Source: a virus. From it: a DNA stretch of 64,000 nt. The stretch spans positions 1 to 64,000 of the IMG/VR virus record IMGVR_UViG_3300043539_000897. One strand, written 5' to 3'. The translations under genes were made by a program, and so were the position numbers. Below are positions 31,972 to 40,212 of this stretch, piece after piece (position 1 is the stretch's first letter; each line of letters starts with the position of its first letter). Under the pieces are notes generated by a model. That model was not told the origin of the DNA, did not search any database, and saw nothing but the letters and a program-made list of their open reading frames with translations.

Positions 31972-33860
31972 AAAAACTCATCGCATTCCTTCTGACGGCA
32001 TTGGCCGTTTTCGGAGTATCGGCACAATCATCTTCAACATCACCTGGAACAGGGCACTGGGTGGTAATTGATTCTGGTTATCAAGTAGCAACCACTACTG
32101 TCGGACAGACTGTTGCCCCTTTGCATTTCTACAACACTTCTACTTCTGAGAAAATTACAGGTGTGCAGTTTCGTGTATTCTACGATAATACTGCATTTAC
32201 TGCAGTTGTACCTACCTTAAAGATCTCTGCTACCGATCAATACTTACAGTATGTTGATAGTAATACTCAAGGGTTCTTAACAGTTACTTTAGCTTACACA
32301 GGTACTAACTCAACTTTTAACTACTCTAATGGAGCAACCTTTGATTTAACTTTTACCCATGCTGGTGAGTCTACATGGAACACTTTAGATTCTATTAAGA
32401 CTTTAAAAGTATCAGGTGTTAAGTCATTCTCTAACAGAGCTGCTACTAACTGGGGTAATGATACTACCTTGGTAGTTTACTCTTACGGTGGTCGTTTCAA
32501 TCAGAAGGTATTAAGATTTGCTACTAAGTTTAAGAACGTTACAGGTACAGATGCTAAAAACTTAACAGTTAGTTTAGAGAAAAGAGCTAAAAGTTCTTCT
32601 ACCTGGACTGAAATTGCAGTACAGAAGACTAACTCTAATGGAGTTACAGTATTTAGAAAATTCTTAGATACTACTTACTGGGATGTTAGAATTGTCGTTA
32701 AAGGAGATACAATGACTCCCGGTAACGTATTCTCTACTGCAGATGCACAGAAGATCAATCAATCTATCTTAGGTCAATACACTCCTGCAGGATTTGATTA
32801 CTACACAATGGACGTTAACGGAACTGATGGTTTAATTAGCATTGCAGACGTTTATTCAGTATATGGAAGATTAGCAGGTAGATTCTCTGCTTGGCCTAAC
32901 TCTAAGAAGGATGTAATGTTCTTTACAGTTGCCGAATATAATGCAATCAACGGAGCAAGCTCTAACTTGACTTCTACTTACTCAACAGTTAATAACTTCA
33001 CATACTCGGTAGATGGAAGAGATTCTATCACTTACTATGTAGCTGTTAAAGGAGATGCAAACTCCACAGGATTTAAAATGGCTCGTTTGACTCCTATTAA
33101 GATTATCAACTCAGCAAATGCTAAAAACTACATTATCGATAACACAGTTCAGTACGACAATGTAACTGAAACTATTGAAGTTAACATGCCTAAAATTAAA
33201 GTTGACGAAGGTAACTTAGTTAACGTTCCTGTAAGAATGCTTACCGACGGAAAACAATTAGGAGCAATTCAATTAGAATTAAAGTATGATACAGCATTAT
33301 TAGAGTTTAAGAAAATCGATTTAACTGAGAAGATGATGAACTGGACTTCATACACTAACCCATCTGACGGAGTAGTTGCATTTGGTGCAGCTGACTTAAA
33401 AGGAAATCAATTAGTAAATGACGGTGAGAATGTATTTAACATTCAGTTCATCGCTAAGAAGCCTCAAGATGAATGGGGTTCCGCAGCTATCTGGACTGGA
33501 CCTAAATACGTGGGAGGTAATGATGCAAGGGATATGAACATTACACCAGCAATGGGAGTGATTGAAGTAAGGAGAGTTAAGAAAGCAATCAAGCTTGACG
33601 AACTTAAAGACTTATTAGTATTTCCAAATCCAAACGATGGAATAATTAATGTTCAATTCAGAGTAGAACAAGAATCACAAACCGAAGTAATGGTTAGCGA
33701 TCTGATTGGCAGAAAGGTAATGGAGGTGTTAAACACCAAAATGCCTGCAGGAGACTACAAATACGTTGTTAACTTAACTAAGTTAGAAGATGGTTTGTAT
33801 TTCTTATCAGTTAAAACAGATACTAAAATTTCAACTTCAAAAATAATTATAAACAAATGA
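31968..33860 (+). CDS. Type IX-secreted protein with cohesin- and dockerin-like parts
   Basis: 630 aa. Signal peptide ending VSA with mature start Q20. A cohesin-like beta domain (about 33-165, TGVQFRVFYDNTAF). A dockerin-like module (about 255-345) with an EF-hand-like loop DVNGTDGLISIADV at 282. A second cohesin-like domain (about 412-530, VPVRMLTDGKQLGAIQLELK). Finally a type IX sorting domain (549-630): LLVFPNPNDGIINVQF, DLIGRKV, LEDGLYFLSVKT, SKIIINK. It should be carried by the host type IX system to the cell surface or medium. Partner unknown. Confidence 0.85.
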   Translation: MKKLIAFLLTALAVFGVSAQSSSTSPGTGHWVVIDSGYQVATTTVGQTVAPLHFYNTSTSEKITGVQFRVFYDNTAFTAVVPTLKISATDQYLQYVDSNTQGFLTVTLAYTGTNSTFNYSNGATFDLTFTHAGESTWNTLDSIKTLKVSGVKSFSNRAATNWGNDTTLVVYSYGGRFNQKVLRFATKFKNVTGTDAKNLTVSLEKRAKSSSTWTEIAVQKTNSNGVTVFRKFLDTTYWDVRIVVKGDTMTPGNVFSTADAQKINQSILGQYTPAGFDYYTMDVNGTDGLISIADVYSVYGRLAGRFSAWPNSKKDVMFFTVAEYNAINGASSNLTSTYSTVNNFTYSVDGRDSITYYVAVKGDANSTGFKMARLTPIKIINSANAKNYIIDNTVQYDNVTETIEVNMPKIKVDEGNLVNVPVRMLTDGKQLGAIQLELKYDTALLEFKKIDLTEKMMNWTSYTNPSDGVVAFGAADLKGNQLVNDGENVFNIQFIAKKPQDEWGSAAIWTGPKYVGGNDARDMNITPAMGVIEVRRVKKAIKLDELKDLLVFPNPNDGIINVQFRVEQESQTEVMVSDLIGRKVMEVLNTKMPAGDYKYVVNLTKLEDGLYFLSVKTDTKISTSKIIINK

Positions 33861-34219
33861 GTATTAAAGAAACAATAAAAAAAGCAGTGGGTTCAACAAC
33901 AGAACCTGCTGCTAAAGTATCCGATACTAATCGATTCTACAACATGCTGCAGGAAATGCAGAACAATAGATGGAAAATTACATTAGTAATCTTAGGGTTA
34001 TTTACTTTAATCATTGTAGGAATTAACTCAGCAGTATTCGTTGGAGTACAGATAGCTGACGACTGGAAAGAAATGTTGTTGATCTTATTAGGTGCCTTTG
34101 TCGGTAACTTAAACAAAGTAATCGATTATTGGTTCAATTCAGAAGATAGAGATAAAATGTTAATTCAAAAAACAGATGAAGAAGACGGAGTATCTTTATC
34201 AAGTACAACAGAGGATTAA
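33857..34219 (+). CDS. Holin-like small membrane protein
   Basis: 120 aa, ATGA overlap with the gene before. Two membrane segments (ITLVILGLFTLIIVGINSAV and MLLILLGAFVGNLNKVIDYW), ending in an acidic tail. The LGAFVGNLNKVIDYWFNSED pattern resembles phage 3TM-type holin or spanin-associated membrane proteins. Inner-membrane location is likely; pore formation is not shown. Confidence 0.6.
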   Translation: MSIKETIKKAVGSTTEPAAKVSDTNRFYNMLQEMQNNRWKITLVILGLFTLIIVGINSAVFVGVQIADDWKEMLLILLGAFVGNLNKVIDYWFNSEDRDKMLIQKTDEEDGVSLSSTTED

Positions 34220-34236
34220 AATAAAAACTAAATAAA

Positions 34237-34548
34237 ATGTCAGAAGAAAAAGAAGAAGGCGTAATGTCAGCAACCAAAAAAGCAATTATTGGTGCTATCA
34301 CTACAGCAGTTACAGCCGGCGGTGCCTGGTTTGCAACCCACTTAGGCGGTGGCGAAGAGCCTAAAGAAGAAGCTAAAACAGAACAAGGTCCTGCTCCTGT
34401 TATTAACGTGAATCTAGAGAACAACAACACAAATCAACAGAAGCAGTCAAGCGGTGGAACAAACACAATCATTAAAGAGCGTGTAGTTGAAAAACCTGTT
34501 GCTGCTCCTGCTACCAAGCCTGAACCTAAAGAAGAAGATCCATGGTAA
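34237..34548 (+). CDS. Membrane-anchored low-complexity protein
   Basis: 103 aa. One membrane segment (AIIGAITTAVTAGGAWFATH) followed by a Glu/Lys, Asn/Gln and Pro/Ala-rich tail (NVNLENNNTNQQKQSSGG, EKPVAAPATKPEPKEEDPW) that is probably extended across the periplasm. It might bridge inner membrane and cell wall. Its stop overlaps the CsgG-like gene start. Not a recognised family. Confidence 0.6.
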   Translation: MSEEKEEGVMSATKKAIIGAITTAVTAGGAWFATHLGGGEEPKEEAKTEQGPAPVINVNLENNNTNQQKQSSGGTNTIIKERVVEKPVAAPATKPEPKEEDPW

Positions 34549-35228
34549 GAAATATCCTTGTTGCTTTTTTATTGGTTATTATGATTGGATGTGGTTCAAT
34601 GAAAACTACAACCGAACAAGACGTTATTGAAACTAAAGATATCTCTTCAGTATCAAATTACACAGATAGCTTGAAATATGCTGTCCAGGTAATTAACGTT
34701 GATATGACTAAAGTTTTAGCTTTGTACCCAGACCTTCAAGAGAAGAACGTTGGGTTAGGATTTGCCGAATCAGTACTAGATTATTTAGATGAAACAAGAA
34801 GATTTATATTCACCGAAGAGAAAGCTGAAATCAAAGAAAGAATGGTTACCCAATTCAAAGCTTCTAAAAAAGGAGTCTTCGAAGAGCCCATTGATGGAAA
34901 GGGTAAGATTAAAGCTGCTCGTTACTTTGTTTATGTTACTGTGGCCGATTTTGCTGTTGATGAAGATGAGACTGTTGAAAAGGGTAAAAGCAAAGTTGTT
35001 GTTACTACTTTCATACGTCTCCAAGTTAGGTTCGTTGATGCTACAACGGGACAGGTCTACATCGGATCTGGAGAAGGAGAGTCAACAAAAGTAGGAGAAT
35101 CGTTCTTGAAATCTCTTGATATGAAGTTTTCACAAAGTACTGTGGGTAAAGCAACTAGAAAGTCTTTAGAGACTGCTACCACCAAAGTAATCGAAAGCTT
35201 AATCAGGAACGGTGTCTTTAAAAACTAA
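34542..35228 (+). CDS. CsgG-like outer-membrane lipoprotein
   Basis: 228 aa. Lipobox MIGC (Cys17). The core resembles CsgG, the curli secretion pore: ARYFVYVTVADFAVDEDE, TTFIRLQVRFVDATTGQVYI, SGEGESTK, FSQSTVGKATRKSLETATTK. The family assembles nine-fold outer-membrane channels. CsgG homologues are known in some marine phages, where their role is debated. No acidic surface-export signal follows the Cys, which fits an outer-membrane pore with a periplasmic face. It overlaps the next gene by 17 nt. Confidence 0.7.
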   Translation: MVRNILVAFLLVIMIGCGSMKTTTEQDVIETKDISSVSNYTDSLKYAVQVINVDMTKVLALYPDLQEKNVGLGFAESVLDYLDETRRFIFTEEKAEIKERMVTQFKASKKGVFEEPIDGKGKIKAARYFVYVTVADFAVDEDETVEKGKSKVVVTTFIRLQVRFVDATTGQVYIGSGEGESTKVGESFLKSLDMKFSQSTVGKATRKSLETATTKVIESLIRNGVFKN

Positions 35229-36597
35229 AATATTATTTTTTTTATTCATGATAGGACTGTCTCTAAACGGGCAGTCCTTTATGTATTCGTACGTTGATCC
35301 TTGCACTAAAGAGATCAAATTTATTAATGCTGATATGTCTACTCCGATTGTAATTGCATACTACGGACAAGTAAAAGCATTCAGCTACCTAGAACTGCAA
35401 GATGGTACTTTTGATTTATGGATGAATAATATTTATAACCAGTACAAAACAACATCACCTTGTCAAGGGGCAGTTACAACCACCACAACTACCACTCAAA
35501 CAAATACGGTTTCAAACATTGTTAACAACGTTATGAACCTAAATTCAATTTCGAATTTAGATTTTTCATCCGTTGGTAGCTCTGCTGGTGCAGGAGTAGG
35601 TAATAACGTTGGCGGTACAACCTCATCTGGTTCGGGAAGTGTTGATTCAAAAAATGAAAACAACCAGTCAAACGAAAAATCAGAAGATGGAAATCCTCCT
35701 CCTCCTAGCGGTAATGGCAGTGATCCTGGTTCAGGCACTGGAAGCGGCAGCGGGAACGGCTCGTCGGGGTCAGGTTCGTCCGGTTCGGGTTCCGGTAGCG
35801 GTTCAGGTTCGGGGTCTGGTTCAGGCAGTGGGGAAGGCAATAAGACAGAAGAGCCAAAAACTGAAGAACCTTCTGCTGAGAAAGTAGAAGAGCAAAAGAC
35901 CGAAACACAAAAATCACAATCCAGTAGTTCGGCTAAGGCAGCCGGTAAAGGCAAGGTCGAGACGGCCAAGCCTGCAATCCTAATGACAGGAGATATTGTT
36001 GGAGTTCAGACTAAAGCTAATGGAGCACAGGATGCAAGAGGAACAGCTTCATTCACCAAAGTAAAAGGAGATGGATCAGCCTCAATAGGCTTCTCAGCTG
36101 ACTACATGGTCAATGCAAAGATTGGAAACTTCTCAGTAGTTAGATCTTGGATAGGAGCAAACAAGAAAGGAAACAAACACATTAATGTAATTTCAGATGG
36201 GTTAAGTATTTTACCTAAATCAATTACAAATACAGCTCTATTTGTTAGAGTAAACTCAGTTAAAAACTTTACAGCACTTTACGGTGCAGCTGGTTCTTAC
36301 GGTAAGATGTTCGGAGAAGAAATGATTTCAACTATCGTTATTGGTGGTTTTATGTATAAAGGAAAAGTAACTAAGAGTTTAGATGCTACAGTGATCATGG
36401 CCGGTGTGTATTCACCGTATTCCAAGTACTACACAGAGTCTCTCTTTGAATCTAAACCGATCGTTATTCCATTCCTAAACCTTAATTACAGACTAACTAA
36501 GACGTTTGGAGTTGGAATTACTGCCGGAGGTACTTATATTGCCGGTAAGGATATCCTAAACTACCAAATACTAATGGGAGCAAAAATGAAAATATGA
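35212..36597 (+). CDS. Exported protein with Gly/Ser linker and barrel-like C-terminus
   Basis: 461 aa. Signal peptide (mature start Q21). An N-terminal domain (22-80), a Thr run, an Asn-rich stretch, and a long Gly-Ser repeat linker (about 165-210) followed by a Lys/Glu segment. The last 200 residues alternate polar and aromatic or aliphatic residues and end in strands (PFLNLNYRLTKTFGVGITAG, LMGAKMKI), like an outer-membrane beta barrel. In frame and order it follows CsgG; it could be the cargo, an adaptor, or a separate pore. Confidence 0.6.
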   Translation: MSLKTKILFFLFMIGLSLNGQSFMYSYVDPCTKEIKFINADMSTPIVIAYYGQVKAFSYLELQDGTFDLWMNNIYNQYKTTSPCQGAVTTTTTTTQTNTVSNIVNNVMNLNSISNLDFSSVGSSAGAGVGNNVGGTTSSGSGSVDSKNENNQSNEKSEDGNPPPPSGNGSDPGSGTGSGSGNGSSGSGSSGSGSGSGSGSGSGSGSGEGNKTEEPKTEEPSAEKVEEQKTETQKSQSSSSAKAAGKGKVETAKPAILMTGDIVGVQTKANGAQDARGTASFTKVKGDGSASIGFSADYMVNAKIGNFSVVRSWIGANKKGNKHINVISDGLSILPKSITNTALFVRVNSVKNFTALYGAAGSYGKMFGEEMISTIVIGGFMYKGKVTKSLDATVIMAGVYSPYSKYYTESLFESKPIVIPFLNLNYRLTKTFGVGITAGGTYIAGKDILNYQILMGAKMKI

Positions 36598-37799
36598 GGT
36601 GGTTAATAGCTATACTATTTTTTTTAACTAACTCCCTGATGGGTCAATTTACCTACTCAGGTTACCTCTACAACGCAAACGGATCTGGAGCAAATAATGT
36701 TCCGGTAAAACTTTATAAAAGTACAGCAGGTGCTACTACTAAATCAGGTACTCTAGCTAAAATAACATCAGGTATTCCTTCTGATAGAGGAAGAGGAACC
36801 TCAGTGCTTTTTTCTAGTGCTAATACAGATGAAACATCTGTTGCTGTTACTTTTCCTTCTGGGTTTAGTCCTTCTTATGCAGGTACTACTTATTCATCAG
36901 GTCACGTAAATGCTAACTCTTGGTTTTGTTTTGGAACAAGCTCAAGCTCAGGATATAATGGAAATGCTACTAGTCCTAATCAACCAACCATTCATATAGG
37001 TTCGGTAGATAATAGCTCTACAGACAACAACGTTTCTTATGTTTCAACTGAAAGTTACACAGATGCAACTTACGGAGACGTGTTTAGAGTAAGATACGAA
37101 GGTAATTGCAAATACAATCAGACAGGAGTAAACTACACCTGGGATTTATATTTCATTAAAAATCAAGCTTCAAAGCAGATAGTGGTTTGGAGAACATTTA
37201 CTGCAGATGGTTCTAACCAGGAGGTGATGGGTATATCAACAGGTAGTGCTTGGTTAGCAAGCACATTAGTTACTTCAGGTTCCTTCTCGGGTACTAGCTG
37301 GGAGATAAATACATCCTCAAGTACTACAACATCCTCCACTTCATTAGATGCTACCGCAAATACAAACTCATCAGGATATTATTCTTTTTCAAGAACTACA
37401 GCAGCCGGTGATCAATTTACAATTCAAGTAGACGCTCCAACCAGAATACAGGCCTATACTACAGCAGACATTCAAGCTGTTTCAAATACTGTTTTAAATA
37501 AGACTGCTAGAACCGGTTTATCATTTCATATGTTTGATGTAAATGACGATGGAATAATTTCTGTTGCAGACAAATACTACGTTGCTGCAAGGAAGGCTGG
37601 TAGGTTTTCTAAATGGAGAATAGCTCCTGATGTGAGAATCTTTACAACTGCTCAGTACAATGCTATTGCTGCAGGTACAACAAACCTAAGAGCAACTTAT
37701 CCGGGAGTAACTAACCATACTACCTCCACTTTAACATCAGGAGGAACACTTAACCTCTATATCATTGCACCAGGATACTCCGGGGCAGTAACTTACTAA
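36594..37799 (+). CDS. Exported dockerin-like protein without sorting domain
   Basis: 401 aa, ATGA overlap with 35212. Signal peptide with mature start Q18. Ser/Thr-rich beta domains fill residues 20-280. A dockerin-like module (about 289-401) with DVNDDGIISVADKYYVAARK and AGRFSKWRIAPDVRIFTTAQ is homologous to that of 31968-33860 (STADAQKIN, DVNGTDGLISIADVYSVYGR, AGRFSAW). The protein ends where the larger paralogue continues into its second cohesin-like and sorting domains, so it may be held at the surface by another protein or be a truncated form. Confidence 0.7.
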   Translation: MRWLIAILFFLTNSLMGQFTYSGYLYNANGSGANNVPVKLYKSTAGATTKSGTLAKITSGIPSDRGRGTSVLFSSANTDETSVAVTFPSGFSPSYAGTTYSSGHVNANSWFCFGTSSSSGYNGNATSPNQPTIHIGSVDNSSTDNNVSYVSTESYTDATYGDVFRVRYEGNCKYNQTGVNYTWDLYFIKNQASKQIVVWRTFTADGSNQEVMGISTGSAWLASTLVTSGSFSGTSWEINTSSSTTTSSTSLDATANTNSSGYYSFSRTTAAGDQFTIQVDAPTRIQAYTTADIQAVSNTVLNKTARTGLSFHMFDVNDDGIISVADKYYVAARKAGRFSKWRIAPDVRIFTTAQYNAIAAGTTNLRATYPGVTNHTTSTLTSGGTLNLYIIAPGYSGAVTY

Positions 37800-37808
37800 T
37801 ATTTATAA
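37800..37808 (+). promoter_or_regulatory. Late-type motif TATTTATAA
   Basis: 3 nt before the ATG at 37812. Confidence 0.55.
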
Positions 37809-37811
37809 CAG

Positions 37812-38261
37812 ATGTTAAACCTACTTGCTACCGTTTTATTTGCTTTGGCTCCTGCCGATTCAACCTTCTTCCATGTTGATGTTGTTAACAATACTAAAAT
37901 TGAAAAGGTTGGAGGAAGAGACATTACCTTCGGGGTAAAAGAAACAGTTGAGGAATATATTATTGAACAGAAAGGATACTCTCCTAAAGATTCTTCAGGG
38001 TTTACAGTCACTGTTTATATCGATTCTGTTTATTCTCCACAGCAAATGCTTAATATTATGGGCATTCAATGGTTAAGAAAGGATTATATTGTTAAAACTT
38101 CAGTAGCCTTTAATACAGGAACTTGGGAAGGAATAGGAGAAAGACGCACTTTCGTCTTTGCAATGTTCTTAAATGTTGAAAATGGTGAGGTTCCTTTGAA
38201 TAAAAAAGCATTTTCTAAAGCATTACAAGCCAGTCTTAAGGATGCTTCCAAAAAGTTCTGA
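37812..38261 (+). CDS. Exported protein, envelope operon end
   Basis: 149 aa. Probable signal peptide (MLNLLATVLFALAPA), then an alpha/beta body (FFHVDVVNNTKIEKVGGRDI, FTVTVYIDSVYSPQQML, ERRTFVFAMFLNVENGEVP). The layout recalls CsgG-like periplasmic N-terminal folds, but no motif is decisive. It is the only exported protein here without a Gln at the predicted mature start. Confidence 0.55.
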   Translation: MLNLLATVLFALAPADSTFFHVDVVNNTKIEKVGGRDITFGVKETVEEYIIEQKGYSPKDSSGFTVTVYIDSVYSPQQMLNIMGIQWLRKDYIVKTSVAFNTGTWEGIGERRTFVFAMFLNVENGEVPLNKKAFSKALQASLKDASKKF

Positions 38262-38270
38262 TATTTATAA
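38262..38270 (+). promoter_or_regulatory. Late-type motif TATTTATAA
   Basis: 15 nt before the ATG at 38286; probably starts the lysis operon. Confidence 0.6.
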
Positions 38271-38285
38271 CAAAAGAAAAAAGAT

Positions 38286-38555
38286 ATGAAAAAATTTTTC
38301 CATCAATTATTTGACGATAACAACTCAATCAACGAAAAAAGCGTTGTGGGTTTCATCGCATTCTTAATGCTTTGTATAGCATTCTTAGTAGACATTATCA
38401 CCGGCTATGCAGGTAAAGAATTTGTTGTTAACAAAATTATCTTCGACGGATTTATGGTAATGGTGTTAGGTTCATTCGGTATTGCATCTATTGACAAATG
38501 GACTAACAGAAAGAAAGACATCGAAAGTCCAAAACAAGAAGAAGAAGAAGGGTAA
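38286..38555 (+). CDS. Holin-like protein
   Basis: 89 aa, two membrane segments (SVVGFIAFLMLCIAFLVDII; GFMVMVLGSFGIASIDKW), a short positive loop, and a charged Lys/Glu tail, typical of class II holins. It is directly upstream of the endolysin gene (2 nt gap). It would permeabilise the inner membrane to release the endolysin. Confidence 0.7.
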   Translation: MKKFFHQLFDDNNSINEKSVVGFIAFLMLCIAFLVDIITGYAGKEFVVNKIIFDGFMVMVLGSFGIASIDKWTNRKKDIESPKQEEEEG

Positions 38556-38557
38556 TC

Positions 38558-39391
38558 ATGTTACTAAAAAGAGGTGATAATAACGAAGACGTTAAAAAAC
38601 TTCAAGCCAAATTAGGCGTTGAAGCAATAGGTACTTTTGGACCTAAGACAGAAGAAGCGGTCAAGGCATGGCAAAGAGCTAATGCATTAACTGCTGACGG
38701 TATAGTAGGAGACGGAACATGGAATAAGATGTTCGGGACAACTCCAGGTACTGCCCCTGCACCAGCTGCAGCTTCTATCCCATCAGGTCCATTTAAATTA
38801 GACAAACTAAAGGGACACATTCCCGACGCAGTAATAGCTCAAATTGCTGACACTGCTGTAAAATTTAATATCACCTCTCCTTTAAGACTTGCTCACTTCT
38901 TGGCCCAATGCGGCCATGAATCAGGTGGGTTTAAAGCCGTTCAGGAGAATTTAAACTACTCCTCAAAAGGACTACAGGGCATCTTTGGAAAATACTTTCC
39001 AACTTTGGCTTTAGCTGAAGCTTATGCTCGTAAGCCAGAAAAGATTGCTTCAAGAGTCTACGGAGGTAGAATGGGTAATGGAGTAGAAGCAACAGGAGAA
39101 GGTTTTAAATTCAGAGGAAGAGGTTACATTCAATTGACCGGAAAAGCAAATTACATGGCTTTCGACAAGTTTGTTCCTGAGGATACAACAACCAATCCAG
39201 ATTTAGTAGCTACAAAGTATCCTTTAGCATCAGCTGCTTGGTTCTTTGATACAAATAAGCTATGGGGCATTTGCGACAGAGGAGCAGATGATGCAACAGT
39301 TACTGCAGTTACTAAAAGGGTTAACGGTGGTACAATTGGACTTGCTGACAGAATTAAACATTTCAAAGAGTATTACAATTTACTAAAATAA
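38558..39391 (+). CDS. Endolysin: peptidoglycan-binding + GH19
   Basis: 277 aa. Residues 1-65 form a PG_binding_1 domain (LLKRGDNNEDVKKLQAKLGV, WQRANALTADGIVGDGTWNK), then a Pro/Ala linker, then a glycoside hydrolase 19 (chitinase-like lysozyme) domain at about 80-277. The catalytic Glu is E121 in CGHESGGFKAV, and YGGRMGN plus FRGRGYIQLTGKANY are family hallmarks. It cleaves cell-wall glycan during lysis. No signal peptide, so it depends on a holin. Confidence 0.93.
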   Translation: MLLKRGDNNEDVKKLQAKLGVEAIGTFGPKTEEAVKAWQRANALTADGIVGDGTWNKMFGTTPGTAPAPAAASIPSGPFKLDKLKGHIPDAVIAQIADTAVKFNITSPLRLAHFLAQCGHESGGFKAVQENLNYSSKGLQGIFGKYFPTLALAEAYARKPEKIASRVYGGRMGNGVEATGEGFKFRGRGYIQLTGKANYMAFDKFVPEDTTTNPDLVATKYPLASAAWFFDTNKLWGICDRGADDATVTAVTKRVNGGTIGLADRIKHFKEYYNLLK

Positions 39392-39392
39392 G

Positions 39393-39773
39393 ATGAGCGA
39401 ATTTACATTACCAGAAGGACAGGGTTACATCTACGTGGGCGAATACGTTCATAAGTTCGGCAAAGAAATGCCTTTAAAAGAAAAGAAGATTGGTAAAATT
39501 GATTCTTTAACTAAAATTCCACAGATTGATGATTATGCTTTTAGCTTAGACTTTATGGCATCCGACATCTACCTGGTTGAGAATGTTGATAAAATTTATA
39601 GCGCACTGATTGCTATCTTAGATCATGACAATCTAAAAGAAGATTGGTTTGAAGATACAGACAATGATCTAAAAGAGAGAGTGGCTAGTTTTATGAAAGC
39701 ATTCGGATACGTTGAAATATGCGACGTTGACGGTGACGGCATTCCAGACCACTTAGATGATTTTATAGGATAA
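39393..39773 (+). CDS. Degenerate GIY-YIG/T5orf172-like protein
   Basis: 126 aa. GYIYVGEYVHKFG, then KKIGKIDSLTK and EDWFEDTDNDLKERVASFMK fit the T5orf172 branch of GIY-YIG nucleases, but the catalytic Arg expected after KIGK is missing, so nuclease activity is doubtful. The C-terminus DVDGDGIPDHLDD looks like a calcium-binding thrombospondin type 3 loop. It lies inside the lysis region, an odd place for a nuclease; it may have been recruited for another role. Confidence 0.4.
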   Translation: MSEFTLPEGQGYIYVGEYVHKFGKEMPLKEKKIGKIDSLTKIPQIDDYAFSLDFMASDIYLVENVDKIYSALIAILDHDNLKEDWFEDTDNDLKERVASFMKAFGYVEICDVDGDGIPDHLDDFIG

Positions 39774-39774
39774 T

Positions 39775-40176
39775 ATGAAGACGACGATTCTTGCAACATC
39801 AGCAGCATTTGCATTCATTTGCAGCTACTTTTTTAACCTAGCAATGGAAAACTCAGAGCAGTACCTTGCCGTTGTTGCAGTAATCTTCATGGATGGTTTT
39901 TTCGGTATCATTGCCGGAACTAAAAGAGAAGGCTTTAAGACTTACAAAGCAGTTAGAATCTTAAAAACATTAACTGCCTGGATCATAACCTTGACGGCCT
40001 TAATAATGGTTGAAGCTGGATTCAAAGGAACATCCTGGTTATCAGAAACGATTCTAATCCCATTAATAGTATTTCAGGTAATCAGTGCATTAAAGAATGC
40101 AGCACAGGCCGGCTTCATTAAGAATGAAGCTTTGACAGCGATCCTAGATAAGATCGATAAACATAAATCAGAATAA
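39775..40176 (+). CDS. Phage holin-family membrane protein
   Basis: 133 aa with three or four membrane segments (ILATSAAFAFICSYFFNLAM, YLAVVAVIFMDGFFGIIAG, TLTAWIITLTALIMVEAGF, TILIPLIVFQVISAL). The MDGFFGIIAGTKREGFKT loop matches small toxin/holin-type families (phage_holin_4-like). One of three holin-like proteins in the 33.8-40.2 kb region. Confidence 0.65.
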   Translation: MKTTILATSAAFAFICSYFFNLAMENSEQYLAVVAVIFMDGFFGIIAGTKREGFKTYKAVRILKTLTAWIITLTALIMVEAGFKGTSWLSETILIPLIVFQVISALKNAAQAGFIKNEALTAILDKIDKHKSE

Positions 40177-40177
40177 C

Positions 40178-40208
40178 TTGCCCTTTAGTTATTTATTACA
40201 TACATTAA
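40178..40208 (+). promoter_or_regulatory. Host-like promoter TTG-N20-TACATTAA
   Basis: TTG at 40178, -7 at 40201-40208, 4 nt before the ATG at 40213. A late-type TATTTATTA (40190-40198) lies in its spacer, so the gene may use both classes. Confidence 0.6.
40190..40198 (+). promoter_or_regulatory. Late-type motif TATTTATTA
   Basis: 14 nt before the ATG at 40213, within the spacer of the host-like promoter. Confidence 0.45.
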
Positions 40209-40212
40209 GAGT

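Noticed and set aside
35496-35969. Long minus-strand open frame rich in Pro and Glu
   Set aside because: It is the antisense of the Gly-Ser linker region of 35212-36597; the low-complexity DNA keeps several frames open. All other genes are on the + strand.
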